Shown here: in pieces, positions 24,849-34,426 of the stretch
Layout of the letters: each line of letters starts with the position of its first letter
Position numbering within the stretch: position 1 is the first letter of the stretch
NCBI GenBank assembly: GCA_947589595.1
Contig: CANQBV010000002.1
Location: 1-64,000 of the forward strand
Length of the DNA stretch: 64,000 nt
DNA from: an uncultured Clostridia bacterium
GTDB lineage: Bacteria > Bacillota > Clostridia > Oscillospirales > SIG627
Direction of reading: 5' to 3'
The notes under the pieces: model-generated
The model's input: only the letters and a program-made list of their open reading frames with translations
What the model was told of the DNA's origin: nothing
Database searches by the model: none
Translations under genes and position numbers: made by a program

Positions 24849-25289
24849 TCAGATCACCTCAACACTTCCGCCGGCCGATTCGATCTTGGCTTTTGCAGCT
24901 TCGGAAACCTTGCTCGCCTTGACAGTGAGCTTTTTGGTGAGATTTCCATTGCCGAGAACCTTCAGACCATCGAGCGGCTTTGAGATCAGACCGGCTTCCA
25001 CGAGAGTGACAAGATCCACGGCGGCGCCGTTTTCGAACTGCTCCAGATCTGCGACGTTGACGATCGCGTAGTTGGTAGCGAATTTCGAATTGTCGAATCC
25101 TCTCTTCGGAAGTCTTCTGTATGCCGGCATCTGACCGCCTTCAAAGCCCGGTCTGACGCCGCCGCCGGAACGAGCCTTCTGGCCTTTGTGGCCGCGGCCG
25201 CCGGTTTTCCCATTGCCGGAAGCAATGCCTCTGCCTTTACGGTACGGCTTTTTGGAAACCGTGCCGGAGGCCAATTCGTGAAGCTTCAT
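24849..25289 (-). CDS. rplO: Ribosomal protein L15 (uL15)
   Basis: Late-assembling 50S protein. 146 aa with the glycine-rich basic N-terminus ([20 protein letters not shown]), [18 protein letters not shown] and a C-terminal globular domain. Between rpmD and secY; ribosome binding site GGAGG just upstream. Confidence 0.98.
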   Translation of the reverse strand: MKLHELASGTVSKKPYRKGRGIASGNGKTGGRGHKGQKARSGGGVRPGFEGGQMPAYRRLPKRGFDNSKFATNYAIVNVADLEQFENGAAVDLVTLVEAGLISKPLDGLKVLGNGNLTKKLTVKASKVSEAAKAKIESAGGSVEVI

Positions 25290-25309
25290 TTTGTATCCTC
25301 CTAAACGTT

Positions 25310-25486
25310 TTAGGCTTTCTCGACTTTAACCAAGTGCTTGATTACTTCGATTTTGCCGTTGGTTGCTTCGTTTTCCTGCTGAACAGACACATCCCCGATT
25401 TTTCTGAGACCGAGGGAAGCAGCAGTCTTTTTTTGTTTGTCGAATCTGCCGATGAGGCTTTTTTCGAGCGTGATTTTAAGAGCCAT
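25310..25486 (-). CDS. rpmD: Ribosomal protein L30 (uL30)
   Basis: 58-aa 50S protein: [20 protein letters not shown], then [15 protein letters not shown] and a [11 protein letters not shown] end. All are hallmark bacterial L30 features at the usual length. An AGGAGG site lies upstream of the ATG at 25486. Between rpsE and rplO. Confidence 0.96.
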   Translation of the reverse strand: MALKITLEKSLIGRFDKQKKTAASLGLRKIGDVSVQQENEATNGKIEVIKHLVKVEKA

Positions 25487-25501
25487 TGTTTCTCCTCCTT
25501 A

Positions 25502-26005
25502 TCAGTTCAGAATTTCTTCCGGTGACTTGTCTCTCATCTTCGCAACTTCCTGGAGGGAGCGAAGGGCGCGCAATCCTTCAAAAGTTGCTTTCACAACGTT
25601 GCCGGGATTGTTGGAGCCAAGGCATTTGGTACGGATATCCGTAATGCCCGCGGCTTCGAGCACGCTTCTGACTTTACCGCCGGCGATAACGCCGGTTCCT
25701 TTGGGAGCGGGTTTCAGAAGCACGCGGCCTGCGCCGTATTCACCGATGATTTCATGCGGGATCGTGGTTCCTTTCAGGGAAACCTCGATCATGTTTTTCT
25801 TCGCGTCTTCCGTGCCCTTGCGAACCGCTTCGGGGCGTTCGGAAGCTTTTCCGAGACCGTAACCTACGTGTCCCTGTCCGTCGCCTACGACAACGAGTGC
25901 CGAAAATTTACGGACACGGCCGCCTTTTACCGTTTTGGAAACGCTTTTGGTGTAAACAACGTCTTCCTTCAGATCGAGGGTAGACGCATCGATTTTTTTA
26001 GACAT
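25502..26005 (-). CDS. rpsE: Ribosomal protein S5 (uS5)
   Basis: 30S protein important for decoding accuracy. 167 aa: an N-terminal double-stranded-RNA-like domain ([31 protein letters not shown]-like [13 protein letters not shown]) and a C-terminal domain ([36 protein letters not shown]). I take the second ATG (26005), eight nt after AAGGGGG, over the first at 26011, which is only two nt away. Between rplR and rpmD. Confidence 0.97.
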   Translation of the reverse strand: MSKKIDASTLDLKEDVVYTKSVSKTVKGGRVRKFSALVVVGDGQGHVGYGLGKASERPEAVRKGTEDAKKNMIEVSLKGTTIPHEIIGEYGAGRVLLKPAPKGTGVIAGGKVRSVLEAAGITDIRTKCLGSNNPGNVVKATFEGLRALRSLQEVAKMRDKSPEEILN

Positions 26006-26018
26006 TCTCATATCCCCC

Positions 26019-26378
26019 TTAGAATTTTAACCCGGCTTCGCGGGCACCTTCGGCAAGCGCCTGTACGCGCCCGTGATAGATATAACCGCCGCGGTCGAAA
26101 ACCACATCGGTAATGCCCTTGGCGATAGCGGCTTTGGCGACGTTTTCACCAACCAGCTTGGCAGCGTCCTTATTTCCGCCGTATTGATTAAATTCCTTAT
26201 CCAGGGAGGAAGCGGCTGCCAGGGTCACGCCGTTTTCATCGTCGATGAGCTGAGCGTAAATATTCTTGGCAGAGCGGAATACGCAGAGTCTCGGCTTCTG
26301 AGCAGTGCCGAAGATCTTCGCGCGTACTCTTTTATGTCTCTTGAGACGCTTTTTATTGGTATCGATTTTAGAAACCAT
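26019..26378 (-). CDS. rplR: Ribosomal protein L18 (uL18)
   Basis: 5S rRNA-binding protein of the central protuberance. 119 aa with [20 protein letters not shown], the [12 protein letters not shown] strand and the end [20 protein letters not shown]. Between rplF and rpsE. Confidence 0.98.
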   Translation of the reverse strand: MVSKIDTNKKRLKRHKRVRAKIFGTAQKPRLCVFRSAKNIYAQLIDDENGVTLAAASSLDKEFNQYGGNKDAAKLVGENVAKAAIAKGITDVVFDRGGYIYHGRVQALAEGAREAGLKF

Positions 26379-26396
26379 GTCTTTCCTCTCCTTTCA

Positions 26397-26933
26397 TTAT
26401 TTACCGGCCTTACCGGATTTGCGGCGAATTCTTTCGCCCACATACTTAACACCCTTCCCAAGGTAGGGTTCCGGGGGTCTTTTGCCGCGAATTTCGGCAG
26501 CGATCTGACCGACCTTCTGCTTATCGATCCCATTCACGGTGATGTGGTTGGCGTCGGGCACGTCAAAGGTGATACCGTCTCCTTCGTTCACGATCACTTC
26601 GTGGGAATAGCCGAGGTTCATCACAATCTGATTGCCTTTTTTCGCTACGCGGTAGCCGCCTTCGCTGATTTCCAGTTCTTTTTTGAAGCCCTGGGTCACG
26701 CCTTCCACCATGTTGGCAACCAGGGTTCTGGTGAGGCCGTGGAGAGATTTGGCTTCTTTTTCATCGTTGGGACGAACGACCTTGATTTCGGCGCCCTCCA
26801 CTTCGATTTTCATCAGCGGGTGAAGATCTTTCTTCAGTTCCCCTTTGGGGCCCTTTACGGTAATGGTGTTGCCGTTTACCGTAACATTTACGCCGGCAGG
26901 GATGGTAATGGGTTTGATTCCGATTCTTGACAT
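26397..26933 (-). CDS. rplF: Ribosomal protein L6 (uL6)
   Basis: 50S protein near the factor-binding site. 178 aa made of two similar alpha/beta domains; starts MSRIGIKPITIPAGV and ends with the rRNA-binding signature PEPYLGKGVKYVGE. The ATG at 26933 has AAGGAGG upstream; the longer open frame lacks one. Between rpsH and rplR. Confidence 0.98.
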   Translation of the reverse strand: MSRIGIKPITIPAGVNVTVNGNTITVKGPKGELKKDLHPLMKIEVEGAEIKVVRPNDEKEAKSLHGLTRTLVANMVEGVTQGFKKELEISEGGYRVAKKGNQIVMNLGYSHEVIVNEGDGITFDVPDANHITVNGIDKQKVGQIAAEIRGKRPPEPYLGKGVKYVGERIRRKSGKAGK

Positions 26934-26946
26934 TCTCTTCCCCTCC

Positions 26947-27345
26947 TTACCAAACGAAAGCGAGCACTTCGCCGCCGACATTTGCTTTTCTGGCTGCTTT
27001 ATCGGTCATGATGCCCTTGGAGGTGGAGATGATCGCCACACCGAGGCCGCGCATAACCTGAGGAATTTCCTCGCAGCTGGCATAAATTCTTAAACCGGGC
27101 TTGGATACTCTGCGGATGCCCTGAATGATTCTCTGCTTGTTGGGGCCGTACTTCAGGGTCATGTGGATTACGCCCTGGTTCCCGTTGTCTACCACTTCGA
27201 AGCCCTTCACATAGCCTTCGTCGACCAGGATCTGAGCGATGGCTCTTTTAACGTTGGAATTCGGGATATCCACGGTATCGTGCTTGGCTGAGTTTGCATT
27301 TCTGATACGGGTGAGCATATCAGCAATTACGTCTGTCATTTGCAT
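26947..27345 (-). CDS. rpsH: Ribosomal protein S8 (uS8)
   Basis: Primary 16S rRNA binder. 132 aa with [20 protein letters not shown] at the start and the end signature [17 protein letters not shown]. In E. coli S8 represses the spc operon; no such site was identified here. The 89-nt gap before it, after rpsZ, is longer than most in this operon and holds AAGGAGG at its end. Confidence 0.98.
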   Translation of the reverse strand: MQMTDVIADMLTRIRNANSAKHDTVDIPNSNVKRAIAQILVDEGYVKGFEVVDNGNQGVIHMTLKYGPNKQRIIQGIRRVSKPGLRIYASCEEIPQVMRGLGVAIISTSKGIMTDKAARKANVGGEVLAFVW

Positions 27346-27434
27346 GGTTAGTATTTCCTCCTTATTGCGTTTAGTTTGCCGAAGGACAACTCAAAATCCT
27401 CTGGCACTTGAACGCACAATTTAACGCGTTTGAA

Positions 27435-27620
27435 TTACCAGCTTGCTTTTCTGACTCCGGGGATCTGGCCTTTGTAAGCCAATTCGCGGAAGCAGATACG
27501 GCAAATGCCGAATTTACGAAGGTAAGCGTGGGGACGACCGCAGATTTTGCAGCGGGTATATTCTCTGGTGGAAAATTTCTGCTTTTTCTGCTGTTTTAAG
27601 ATCATAGCCTTCTTTGCCAT
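27435..27620 (-). CDS. rpsZ: Ribosomal protein S14, type Z (uS14, zinc form)
   Basis: 61-aa 30S head protein with two Cys pairs (CKIC and CRIC) that bind zinc, and the conserved [20 protein letters not shown]. This short zinc form is typical of Gram-positive bacteria. Between rplE and rpsH. Confidence 0.97.
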   Translation of the reverse strand: MAKKAMILKQQKKQKFSTREYTRCKICGRPHAYLRKFGICRICFRELAYKGQIPGVRKASW

Positions 27621-27640
27621 TGCTTCATTTCCTCCTTCAC

Positions 27641-28180
27641 TTATCTTGCAAACGGTGCGCCCATCAGGGAGAGAAGCTTTCTGGCTTCCTCATCGGTGGT
27701 AGCGGTGGTGACGAACACAATGTCCATTCCGCGGATCTTATCGATTTTATCGTAGTCGATTTCCGGGAAGATCAACTGTTCCTTGATACCGAGGGAATAG
27801 TTCCCGCGACCGTCGAAAGCGTCGGGGTTGATTCCCTTGAAGTCGCGCACTCTCGGGAGAGCCAGATTAAAGAGACGATCGATGAATTCATACATGATCT
27901 CACCGCGCAGGGTGACTTTCGCACCGATCTTCTGGCCCTGACGGATCTTGAAGTTGGCAACGGATTTCTTGGCAAAGGTAGGAACGGCCTTCTGACCGGT
28001 GATTGCGGTAAGGTCGCCGATAACGTTATCGATGACTTTCGCGTTTTCCTTCGCTTCGCCGGCGCCGACGTTCACCACGATCTTGTCGATCTTGGGAATC
28101 TGCATGACACTCTTATATTTAAATTCCTCCATCAAAGCGGGAGCCACTTCTTTTTGATACAAATCTTTCAATCTTGCCAT
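27641..28180 (-). CDS. rplE: Ribosomal protein L5 (uL5)
   Basis: 5S rRNA-binding protein contacting P-site tRNA. 179 aa, starts [20 protein letters not shown], contains [34 protein letters not shown] and the end [20 protein letters not shown]. The ATG at 28180 has AAGGAGG ahead, and the upstream extension of the frame lacks one. Between rplX and rpsZ. Confidence 0.98.
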   Translation of the reverse strand: MARLKDLYQKEVAPALMEEFKYKSVMQIPKIDKIVVNVGAGEAKENAKVIDNVIGDLTAITGQKAVPTFAKKSVANFKIRQGQKIGAKVTLRGEIMYEFIDRLFNLALPRVRDFKGINPDAFDGRGNYSLGIKEQLIFPEIDYDKIDKIRGMDIVFVTTATTDEEARKLLSLMGAPFAR

Positions 28181-28193
28181 GGTTTCTCCCTCC

Positions 28194-28532
28194 TTAAATG
28201 TTCTTGCCGCATTTTGCGCAAACGCGTTTCTTTTCGCCGTCTTCAAAGACGGTTTTGGTTCTGACGCCCTTTTTGCACTCGGGGCAGTAAAGGCTGACCT
28301 TGCAGGCGCGGATCGGCGCTTCTGCCTGGACTCTGCCGCCGCTCTCCCCTTGTTTTCTGGGTTTTACGTGCTTGGTTACCATGTTGATCCCCTCTACGAT
28401 AACCTTGCCTTCCTTGGGGCTGACTTCCAGCACCTTGCCGGTTTTTACAACACCGGGCTTGGTGAATTTATCGGAATAGCTGCCTACGTTGAGAACAACG
28501 GTGTCGCCTTTTTTGATATGAAGCTTATTCAT
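28194..28532 (-). CDS. rplX: Ribosomal protein L24 (uL24) with a C-terminal zinc-like motif
   Basis: Assembly-initiator 50S protein. 112 aa with a KOW motif ([17 protein letters not shown]) and [16 protein letters not shown]. The KOW loop before it has about seven more residues ([15 protein letters not shown]) than usual. The C-terminus carries two CxxC pairs (CPEC, CAKC), a zinc-ribbon form known from many Firmicutes. There is no good Shine-Dalgarno directly before the ATG; a 15-codon frame preceded by AAGGAG ends two nt upstream, so translation may be coupled. Confidence 0.95.
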   Translation of the reverse strand: MNKLHIKKGDTVVLNVGSYSDKFTKPGVVKTGKVLEVSPKEGKVIVEGINMVTKHVKPRKQGESGGRVQAEAPIRACKVSLYCPECKKGVRTKTVFEDGEKKRVCAKCGKNI

Positions 28533-28612
28533 TTTCAGTAGCTACGCTGCCTACAATCTTTCTTCGGATTGCTCAGCGTCATTCTCCTTCCGTATAACTT
28601 TGAAACGAGAAC

Positions 28613-28981
28613 TCAGAGTACTTCGGGCGCCAGAGAGAGGATCTTCAGATAATCTTTATCGCGGAGCTCTCTTGCCACCGGTCCGAAAATACGGGTTCCC
28701 CTGGGGTTCTTGTCTTCTTTAATGATAACTGCTGCATTTTCGTCAAATCTGACATAGGATCCGTCGCTTCTGCGGGTAGGCTGTACGGTGCGGACGACAA
28801 CGGCTTTCACCACTTCACCCTTTTTCACCATACCGCCGGGGGTAGCCTTTTTCACGGCGCAGACGACAACATCACCGATCGCAGCGTAGCGTCTGCCGGT
28901 GCCGCCGAGTACACGAATGCACATCAGCTCTTTCGCGCCGGTATTGTCCGCTACTTTCATTAAGCTTTGTTGCTGAATCAC
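28613..28981 (-). CDS. rplN: Ribosomal protein L14 (uL14)
   Basis: 50S protein contacting 16S rRNA at an intersubunit bridge. 122 aa with [37 protein letters not shown] and [15 protein letters not shown]. Its stop is followed by an 80-nt gap before rplX, the largest relative gap in this part of the operon. Confidence 0.98.
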   Translation of the reverse strand: MIQQQSLMKVADNTGAKELMCIRVLGGTGRRYAAIGDVVVCAVKKATPGGMVKKGEVVKAVVVRTVQPTRRSDGSYVRFDENAAVIIKEDKNPRGTRIFGPVARELRDKDYLKILSLAPEVL

Positions 28982-28999
28982 TTTTGTATCCTCCCTCGA

Positions 29000-29254
29000 T
29001 TATTTCGCCTTTTCAATAACATTGACAAGGCGCCATCTTTTGTTCTTGGAAAGGGGTCGTACTTCCATGATCTCCACACGGTCGCCGATGCCGGCTTCCC
29101 CGTTTTCATCGTGAGCCATAAATTTCACGGTCTTTTTGACGATCTTGCCATAAAGCGGATGCTTTACGTTGTCCTCAATCGCCACCACGATGGTTTTGTT
29201 CATCTTATCGGAAACGACCTTTCCAACGCGGGTCTTTCTCAAGTTTCTTTCCAT
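29000..29254 (-). CDS. rpsQ: Ribosomal protein S17 (uS17)
   Basis: 84-aa OB-fold 30S protein with [20 protein letters not shown] and [20 protein letters not shown]. Between rpmC and rplN; Shine-Dalgarno AAGGAG upstream. Confidence 0.97.
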   Translation of the reverse strand: MERNLRKTRVGKVVSDKMNKTIVVAIEDNVKHPLYGKIVKKTVKFMAHDENGEAGIGDRVEIMEVRPLSKNKRWRLVNVIEKAK

Positions 29255-29272
29255 GATTTGTTCTCCTTATTC

Positions 29273-29485
29273 TTACTGAGCGGAGTCTTTCGCAGCCTGG
29301 ATCTGCTTCTCGCGGATCACGGTCATCAGGCGGGCAATGTGCTTGCGCGCTTCCACGATCTTCTGAGGATTGTCAAGCTGGTTGATGGCATGCTGAAAAC
29401 GGAGATTGAAAAGCTCTTCTTTTTTGGAGGTGAGTTCCGCGTTCAGTTCCTCAATATTTTTCTCTCTGATCTCATTCAATTTCAT
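29273..29485 (-). CDS. rpmC: Ribosomal protein L29 (uL29)
   Basis: 70-aa helical hairpin protein near the peptide exit tunnel, where SRP and trigger factor dock. Contains LNAELTSKKEELFNLRFQHA and PQKIVEARKHIARLMTVIRE. Its ATG shares one base with the TGA of rplP (TGATG), so the two are translationally coupled. Confidence 0.97.
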   Translation of the reverse strand: MKLNEIREKNIEELNAELTSKKEELFNLRFQHAINQLDNPQKIVEARKHIARLMTVIREKQIQAAKDSAQ

Positions 29486-29910
29486 CACAGTGTATCCTCC
29501 TTAACTTCTCTGGTTACGAATTTACACTTGATCGGCAGCTTGTGAGACGCGAGACGCATCGCTTCTCTGGCCTGGTCCTCGGTGATCCCGTCCATTTCAA
29601 ACATCACTCTGCCGGGTTTTACAACCGCGACCCAGTATTCAGGGGAACCTTTACCGGAACCCATTCGAGTTTCGGCAGGCTTTTCGGTGATCGGCTTATC
29701 CGGGAAAATTTTGATCCACACCTGACCGCCGCGCTTGATGTAACGGGTCATGGCGATACGGGCGGCCTCGATCTGGTTGCTGGTAATCCAGGCGGGTTCA
29801 AGCGCCATCAGGCCGTAGGCACCGTCGGTAACACGGTTGCCGCGGTAGGCCTTGCCGGTCAATCTTCCGCGGTGAACGCGGCGATATTTGACTCTTTTAG
29901 GCATTAACAT
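29485..29910 (-). CDS. rplP: Ribosomal protein L16 (uL16)
   Basis: 50S protein near the A site. 141 aa, [16 protein letters not shown] start, [20 protein letters not shown] and [18 protein letters not shown]. The ATG at 29910 is eight nt after AGGAGG and lies 14 nt inside the end of rpsC. Confidence 0.98.
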   Translation of the reverse strand: MLMPKRVKYRRVHRGRLTGKAYRGNRVTDGAYGLMALEPAWITSNQIEAARIAMTRYIKRGGQVWIKIFPDKPITEKPAETRMGSGKGSPEYWVAVVKPGRVMFEMDGITEDQAREAMRLASHKLPIKCKFVTREVKEDTL

Positions 29911-30661
29911 TTCTGCGTCCTCCTTCTCTGGAAGAAGAATTGAATCTCTTTTCGCCGTTGTTTCTTCTGTCGTTGTTGCGGGAACGGCGATCGTGACGGA
30001 AATCGTTTCTTCTGGGGTTGGTACGGTTGACGGTCTGAAGAACTTCGCCTCTGTAGATCCAGATCTTCACACCGACTTTCCCGTAGGTGGTATTGGCTTC
30101 GGCGAAACCGTAATCAATGTCGGCACGCAGGGTCTGCAGCGGAATGGTGCCTTCGTGATAATGCTCGGTACGGGCAATTTCGGCGCCGCCGATACGGCCG
30201 GAGCCGCAAACCTTGATCCCGCGCGCGCCGAGGCGCATGGTTCTGCCAATGGCAAGCTTCACCGCTCTGCGGAAAGAAATTCTTCTTTCGAGCTGGCTGG
30301 CAATGTTTTCGGCAACAAGCTGGGCGTTGAGGTCGGGAGATTTGACTTCGGCAACGTTGATGGAAACGGTCTTGCCGAGCATCTTTTCGATTTCAGCGCG
30401 GAGCTTTTCGATTTCAGCGCCGCCGCGGCCGATGATGATACCGGGTTTGGCGCAGTGGATGGTCACTTTCACTTTCGAGACGGTTCTTTCGATTTCAATC
30501 TTCGGAACGCCGGCAGCGTAAAGTTTCTTTTTCAGATATTTTCTGAGGTTGTAGTCGGAAACAAGAGTGTCGCCGAAATCTTCATCCTTGGCATACCATT
30601 TGGAATCCCAATCCTGGATTACACCCACTCTCAGACCGTGGGGATTTACCTTCTGACCCAT
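29897..30661 (-). CDS. rpsC: Ribosomal protein S3 (uS3) with a basic C-terminal tail
   Basis: 30S protein at the mRNA entry channel with helicase activity on mRNA. 254 aa: an N-terminal part ([20 protein letters not shown]), a type II KH domain with the [14 protein letters not shown] loop and a C-terminal S3 domain ([20 protein letters not shown]). The last 40 residues are an unusual Arg/Asn-rich tail ([19 protein letters not shown]). Overlaps rplP by 14 nt. Confidence 0.98.
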   Translation of the reverse strand: MGQKVNPHGLRVGVIQDWDSKWYAKDEDFGDTLVSDYNLRKYLKKKLYAAGVPKIEIERTVSKVKVTIHCAKPGIIIGRGGAEIEKLRAEIEKMLGKTVSINVAEVKSPDLNAQLVAENIASQLERRISFRRAVKLAIGRTMRLGARGIKVCGSGRIGGAEIARTEHYHEGTIPLQTLRADIDYGFAEANTTYGKVGVKIWIYRGEVLQTVNRTNPRRNDFRHDRRSRNNDRRNNGEKRFNSSSREGGRRNVNA

Positions 30662-30664
30662 CTC

Positions 30665-31024
30665 TTAATTTCCTCCTTTCTCTTCTACCGCAATGGTGAT
30701 GTGCGAAGCTCTCTTTAAAATGCGGAAGGCTCTGCCCTGCGCACGGGGCTGGATCCGTTTCAGAGTCGTACCGGCGCTGGCGTAGCATTCGGCTACAAAG
30801 AGGTTGTCCTTGTCCATCTGGAAATTATTTTCCGCGTTGGCAATGGCTTCGTTCAAAATTTTCAAAACAGGTTCTGCGGCACTCTTGGAAGTGTTCTTCA
30901 GAATTCCCTTGGCATATTCAGCGTCTTTGCCGCGAATCAAATCGAGCACGATCTGAACTTTTCTCGGAGAAATCCGGACTTCTCTTCTCTGTGCCACGGC
31001 TCTTTTCTTTGCCGTTTCGTTCAT
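30665..31024 (-). CDS. rplV: Ribosomal protein L22 (uL22)
   Basis: 50S protein whose beta hairpin lines the peptide exit tunnel at the macrolide site. 119 aa with VRISPRKVQIVLDLIRGKDA, the hairpin tip GTTLKRIQPRAQGRAFRI and the end SHITIAVEEK. The hairpin shows no deletion of the kind linked to macrolide resistance. Three nt before rpsC. Confidence 0.98.
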   Translation of the reverse strand: MNETAKKRAVAQRREVRISPRKVQIVLDLIRGKDAEYAKGILKNTSKSAAEPVLKILNEAIANAENNFQMDKDNLFVAECYASAGTTLKRIQPRAQGRAFRILKRASHITIAVEEKGGN

Positions 31025-31044
31025 TTTTCTGGTTCCTCCTTCAA

Positions 31045-31320
31045 TCAGCTGTTCGCGGTCTTGGAGCCGGAATGGCCCTTAAAGGTGCGCGTCAGAGCAA
31101 ATTCGCCCAGCTTGTGGCCGACCATATCTTCGGTCACATATACCGGAACGTGCTTTCTGCCGTCGTGAACCGCAATGGTGTGTCCGATAAATTCGGGGAA
31201 GATGGTGGAAGAACGGGACCAGGTTTTGATGACTTTCTTTTCGTTCTTCTCGTTCATGGCAACGATCGCTGCATACAGTTTTTCCTGGACGAAAGGTCCT
31301 TTTTTCAGGCTTCTGCTCAT
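31045..31320 (-). CDS. rpsS: Ribosomal protein S19 (uS19)
   Basis: 91-aa 30S head protein: [39 protein letters not shown], and the end [17 protein letters not shown]. Between rplB and rplV. Confidence 0.98.
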   Translation of the reverse strand: MSRSLKKGPFVQEKLYAAIVAMNEKNEKKVIKTWSRSSTIFPEFIGHTIAVHDGRKHVPVYVTEDMVGHKLGEFALTRTFKGHSGSKTANS

Positions 31321-31337
31321 AGTCGTTTCTCCTTCCC

Positions 31338-32168
31338 TTATCTATCGTTTCTGCGCTTTACCATAAATTTATTGGTACGCGCCTTCTTGTTTCTGGTCTT
31401 GTAGCCCATCGTGGGTTTGCCCCAAGGAGTCACCGGAGACGGACGACCGATCGGTGCGCGGCCTTCACCACCACCGTGCGGGTGATCGCAGGGGTTCATA
31501 ACCGAACCGCGGACCGTCGGACGGATGCCCTTGTGACGGGTCTTACCGGCTTTCCCGACCTTCACGTTTTCGTGGTCGAGGTTGCCGACCTGGCCGATGG
31601 TAGCGAGGCAGTTCAAACGAACCAGTCTCACTTCGGACGAAGGCAGACGAATCTGCGCCATGCCGTTTTCCTTGGCCATGAGCTGTGCCATGGCGCCGGC
31701 GCTGCGCACGAGCTGAGCACCCTTGCCGGGATACAGTTCGATATTGTGGATCATAGTACCAACCGGGATATTGGCGATCGGCAGCGCGTTGCCGGGTTTG
31801 ATATCGGACTCAGCGCCGGAGGTGATCACGTCGCCCACTTTCAGGTCAACGGGCGCGATGACGTAGCTCTTTTTGCCGTCTTCATATTGTACCAGCGCAA
31901 TGTTGGCGCTGCGGTTGGGATCGTATTCCAGCGCGATCACAGTAGCCGGATTGGTATTGGCGCGCTTGAAATCGATGATTCTGTATTTTCTTCTGTTACC
32001 GCCGCCGTGGTGACGCACGGTGATGCGGCCGGTGTTATTGCGGCCGGCGTGTTTTTTCAGAACCTGCAGCAGAGATTTTTCGGGGGCTTTCTTGGTCAAA
32101 TCTTCGTAAGAAAGCACGCTCATGTTTCTTCTGCCGTTGCTGGTCGGCTTATAGACTTTAATCGCCAT
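31338..32168 (-). CDS. rplB: Ribosomal protein L2 (uL2)
   Basis: 50S protein required for subunit association and peptidyl transfer. 276 aa with [39 protein letters not shown], the OB/SH3 domains and the active-site-proximal loop [19 protein letters not shown]. The ATG at 32168 has AAGGAGG nine nt upstream; the longer frame is not used. Confidence 0.98.
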   Translation of the reverse strand: MAIKVYKPTSNGRRNMSVLSYEDLTKKAPEKSLLQVLKKHAGRNNTGRITVRHHGGGNRRKYRIIDFKRANTNPATVIALEYDPNRSANIALVQYEDGKKSYVIAPVDLKVGDVITSGAESDIKPGNALPIANIPVGTMIHNIELYPGKGAQLVRSAGAMAQLMAKENGMAQIRLPSSEVRLVRLNCLATIGQVGNLDHENVKVGKAGKTRHKGIRPTVRGSVMNPCDHPHGGGEGRAPIGRPSPVTPWGKPTMGYKTRNKKARTNKFMVKRRNDR

Positions 32169-32182
32169 AAATCCGCACCTCC

Positions 32183-32479
32183 TTACATCATGCCATCGAA
32201 GAATTCGATGGTCTTGGAGTCTTCGGTAAGGGTCACGATGGCTTTTTTCCACGCGCTTGTTTTACCGACGTGAACGCCCATTCTCTTCTGCTTGGGTTTC
32301 ATGGAAATGGTATTCACAGCTTTGACTTTCACTTTGAACAGTTCTTCCACAGCGCGGGCAATTTCGACCTTGGTGGCGTCGCTCGCTACGCGGAAGGTGT
32401 ATTTTTTCTGAGAAGCGGTGCGCGCCATGGAGGCTTCGGTGATCACCGGCTTCAGAATAATATCATAGGATGTTTTCAT
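32183..32479 (-). CDS. rplW: Ribosomal protein L23 (uL23)
   Basis: 98-aa protein at the peptide exit, docking point for trigger factor and [17 protein letters not shown] start, [20 protein letters not shown] and [20 protein letters not shown]. Overlaps the end of rplD by four nt (ATGA). Confidence 0.98.
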   Translation of the reverse strand: MKTSYDIILKPVITEASMARTASQKKYTFRVASDATKVEIARAVEELFKVKVKAVNTISMKPKQKRMGVHVGKTSAWKKAIVTLTEDSKTIEFFDGMM

Positions 32480-33102
32480 GCGCCATATACCTCCTCGATT
32501 ACTGCAACGGCAGGCTTGGAGATCACCAGTTGGGTATGATTCAGAATGTCATACACATTGAGATTGTTGGCCTGCACGGTTTTCACACCGGGAATATTGG
32601 CAAAGCTCTTGATCAGGACCTTGTCCACTTCGGGCAGGATGACCAGCGGCTTTTTGCCGGCGCCGACAGCGCTCAGCATTTCCACCATCGGGCGGGTTTT
32701 ATATTCAGCGGCTTTCAGGCCGTCCACCACGATGATCTCACGATCGGCACACTTTGCGGAAAGAGCGCTTTTCAGAGCCACTCTCTTCACTTTCTTATTC
32801 ACGGATACATGGAACGTTCTGGGCTTCGGACCGAGCGCAATGCCGCCGTGCGTCCACTGCGGAGAGCGGGTGGAACCCTGGCGGGCTCTGCCGGAGCCTT
32901 TTTGCTTCCAGGGCTTCTTGCCACCGCCGGAAACTTCGCTTCTGGTTTTGGTGGACTGGGTGCCCTGGCGCTGATTTACAAGATAGGCACGAACAACGGC
33001 GTGTAAAACGGGCTGATTGATTTCAGCAGCGAAAAGTTCCTCTGAAAGGGCAATTTCACCGACAACCTGTCCTGCCATGTCAAATACGTTAACGTTAGGC
33101 AT
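32476..33102 (-). CDS. rplD: Ribosomal protein L4 (uL4)
   Basis: Exit-tunnel protein that in E. coli also represses its own S10 operon through the leader. 208 aa; the tunnel loop reads [20 protein letters not shown], without changes typical of macrolide resistance, and the C-terminal domain contains [13 protein letters not shown]-like [17 protein letters not shown]. It could be the regulator of the S10 leader here, but that is inference. Confidence 0.98.
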   Translation of the reverse strand: MPNVNVFDMAGQVVGEIALSEELFAAEINQPVLHAVVRAYLVNQRQGTQSTKTRSEVSGGGKKPWKQKGSGRARQGSTRSPQWTHGGIALGPKPRTFHVSVNKKVKRVALKSALSAKCADREIIVVDGLKAAEYKTRPMVEMLSAVGAGKKPLVILPEVDKVLIKSFANIPGVKTVQANNLNVYDILNHTQLVISKPAVAVIEEVYGA

Positions 33103-33126
33103 AGTTTTTTTCTCCCTTCTTCCGGA

Positions 33127-33759
33127 TTACGCTTTTACACTGTCGCGAATGAACACAATTCCGTTTTTCGCACCGGGAATGGCGCCGCGAACGGCGATGA
33201 TGTTCTTTTCCACGTCAATTTTCGCAACTTTGAGATTGAGAACAGTGACCTGTTCATTTCCGTACTGGCCGGCCATCTTTTTATTTTTAAACACGCGGGA
33301 GGGGCTGGAGTTTGCACCCATAGAACCCACCTGGCGGTGAACAGGGCCGGTACCGTGGGTCATGCGGAGACGGTGAGAACCCCATCTCTTAATGACGCCG
33401 CTGTAGCCGCGGCCTTTGGTGACGCCGGTCACGTCGACGCTTTCGCCCTCGGCGAAAAGGTCGGCCTTCAGAATATCGCCGACATTGGCTTCTTCCGCGT
33501 TTTCCACACGGAATTCCTTCAAATGTTTCTTCAGCGTAACGCCGCTCTTTTTGAAATGACCCTTCACAGGGTTTGTTACTTTTCTTTCAGTGGTGTCGGA
33601 AAAACCGAGCTGAAGCGCAGAGTAACCGTCCTTGTCCATGGTTTTCTTCTGAACTACTGCACAGGGACCTGCTTCAATGAGGGTTACGGGAATGACGGCG
33701 CCGTTTTCGGTGAAGATCTGCGTCATTCCGAGTTTTTTACCGATTAATGCTTTTTTCAT
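33127..33759 (-). CDS. rplC: Ribosomal protein L3 (uL3)
   Basis: 50S assembly initiator reaching the peptidyl transferase centre. 210 aa: MKKALIGKKLGMTQIFTENG, SVDVTGVTKGRGYSGVIKRW, HRLRMTHGTGPVHRQVGSMG and KKMAGQYGNEQVTVLNL. Between rpsJ and rplD. Confidence 0.98.
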   Translation of the reverse strand: MKKALIGKKLGMTQIFTENGAVIPVTLIEAGPCAVVQKKTMDKDGYSALQLGFSDTTERKVTNPVKGHFKKSGVTLKKHLKEFRVENAEEANVGDILKADLFAEGESVDVTGVTKGRGYSGVIKRWGSHRLRMTHGTGPVHRQVGSMGANSSPSRVFKNKKMAGQYGNEQVTVLNLKVAKIDVEKNIIAVRGAIPGAKNGIVFIRDSVKA

Positions 33760-33827
33760 TTGTTTTCTCCTTAAAACATGTTATTGGTTGAGAGGTTTCC
33801 CAACATGACTCGTTTTGTCCGGAGCGT

Positions 33828-34139
33828 TTATTCGAATCTGTATTCCAATTCAACGCCGGCGGGAAGCTCGATCGACATGAGTGCGTCTACCGTCTGTTTG
33901 GAAGGCTGCAGCACGTCGATGAGTCTTTTGTGAGTGCGAAGCTCAAACTGCTCGCGGGAATCTTTGTACTTGTGGACTGCGCGGAGAATGGTGATGATCT
34001 CCTTTTCCGTGGGCAGCGGGATGGGACCCGATACCTTGGAACCGCAACGTTTGGCAGTCTCGACAATTTTTTCCGCGCTCTGGTCGATGATCGTGTGATC
34101 ATACGCTTTGAGCCGAATGCGAATTTTTTCCTTTGCCAT
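33828..34139 (-). CDS. rpsJ: Ribosomal protein S10 (uS10 / NusE)
   Basis: 30S head protein that also acts as NusE in transcription antitermination. 103 aa with [40 protein letters not shown] and [20 protein letters not shown]. First gene of the S10-spc-alpha operon; AGGAGG upstream, with a leader of about 250 nt after the promoter at 34398-34426. Confidence 0.99.
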   Translation of the reverse strand: MAKEKIRIRLKAYDHTIIDQSAEKIVETAKRCGSKVSGPIPLPTEKEIITILRAVHKYKDSREQFELRTHKRLIDVLQPSKQTVDALMSIELPAGVELEYRFE

Positions 34140-34397
34140 TTTTTTGCCTCCTATTATAATATTTGTTTTCCCATTGGGTTAGATGGGAAATGAGTTTGCT
34201 TAGCGGGAAGCGCGAGCCTCATACGCTGCCGGGTGTTTCTTTTTTCTCCCATTAAAATACTCCGCCTCAGGCGGATATCCCTGCGGCGGAGAAAGCAGCG
34301 ATGTTGCTGACTTTCGCCCGATCTGACGGACATGCTCCACGGAAAAACCACATTTTCATGTGCAACCTCCCGCTTCAACGCGCACTAAGCAAAGCTT
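34140..34397 (-). promoter_or_regulatory. Leader of the S10 operon, probable autoregulatory region
   Basis: About 250 nt between the promoter and rpsJ. On the minus strand it contains a short frame with a strong ribosome binding site (34359-34267), a GC-rich hairpin CTCCGCC...GGCGGAG (about 34262-34293), a purine-rich stretch and the rpsJ Shine-Dalgarno. Such long structured leaders usually bind a ribosomal protein (L4 in E. coli). I cannot match it to a known leader class. Confidence 0.55.
34267..34359 (-). CDS. Possible 30-residue leader peptide of the S10 operon
   Basis: ATG at 34359, with GGGAGG (34371-34366) six nt ahead, the best ribosome binding site in the leader. It encodes MKMWFFRGACPSDRAKVSNI plus a further 10 residues (AAFSAAGISA) before a TGA that falls inside the GC-rich hairpin. 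The first residues are aromatic and basic. It could be a regulatory leader peptide, in which translation affects the hairpin, or a chance frame over an RNA element. Confidence 0.4.
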   Translation of the reverse strand: MKMWFFRGACPSDRAKVSNIAAFSAAGISA

Positions 34398-34426
34398 ATT
34401 GTATCAGAGAATCCATTTTATTGCAA
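34398..34426 (-). promoter_or_regulatory. Promoter of the S10-spc-alpha operon
   Basis: On the minus strand: TTGCAA (34426-34421), 17-bp spacer, TACAAT (34403-34398). The only good promoter seen for this whole gene cluster. Confidence 0.8.

Noticed and set aside
34154-34378. 74-codon frame in the S10 leader starting at TTG
   Set aside because: Its start overlaps the Shine-Dalgarno of the better 30-codon frame, it has no site of its own, and its content is Arg-rich without pattern.
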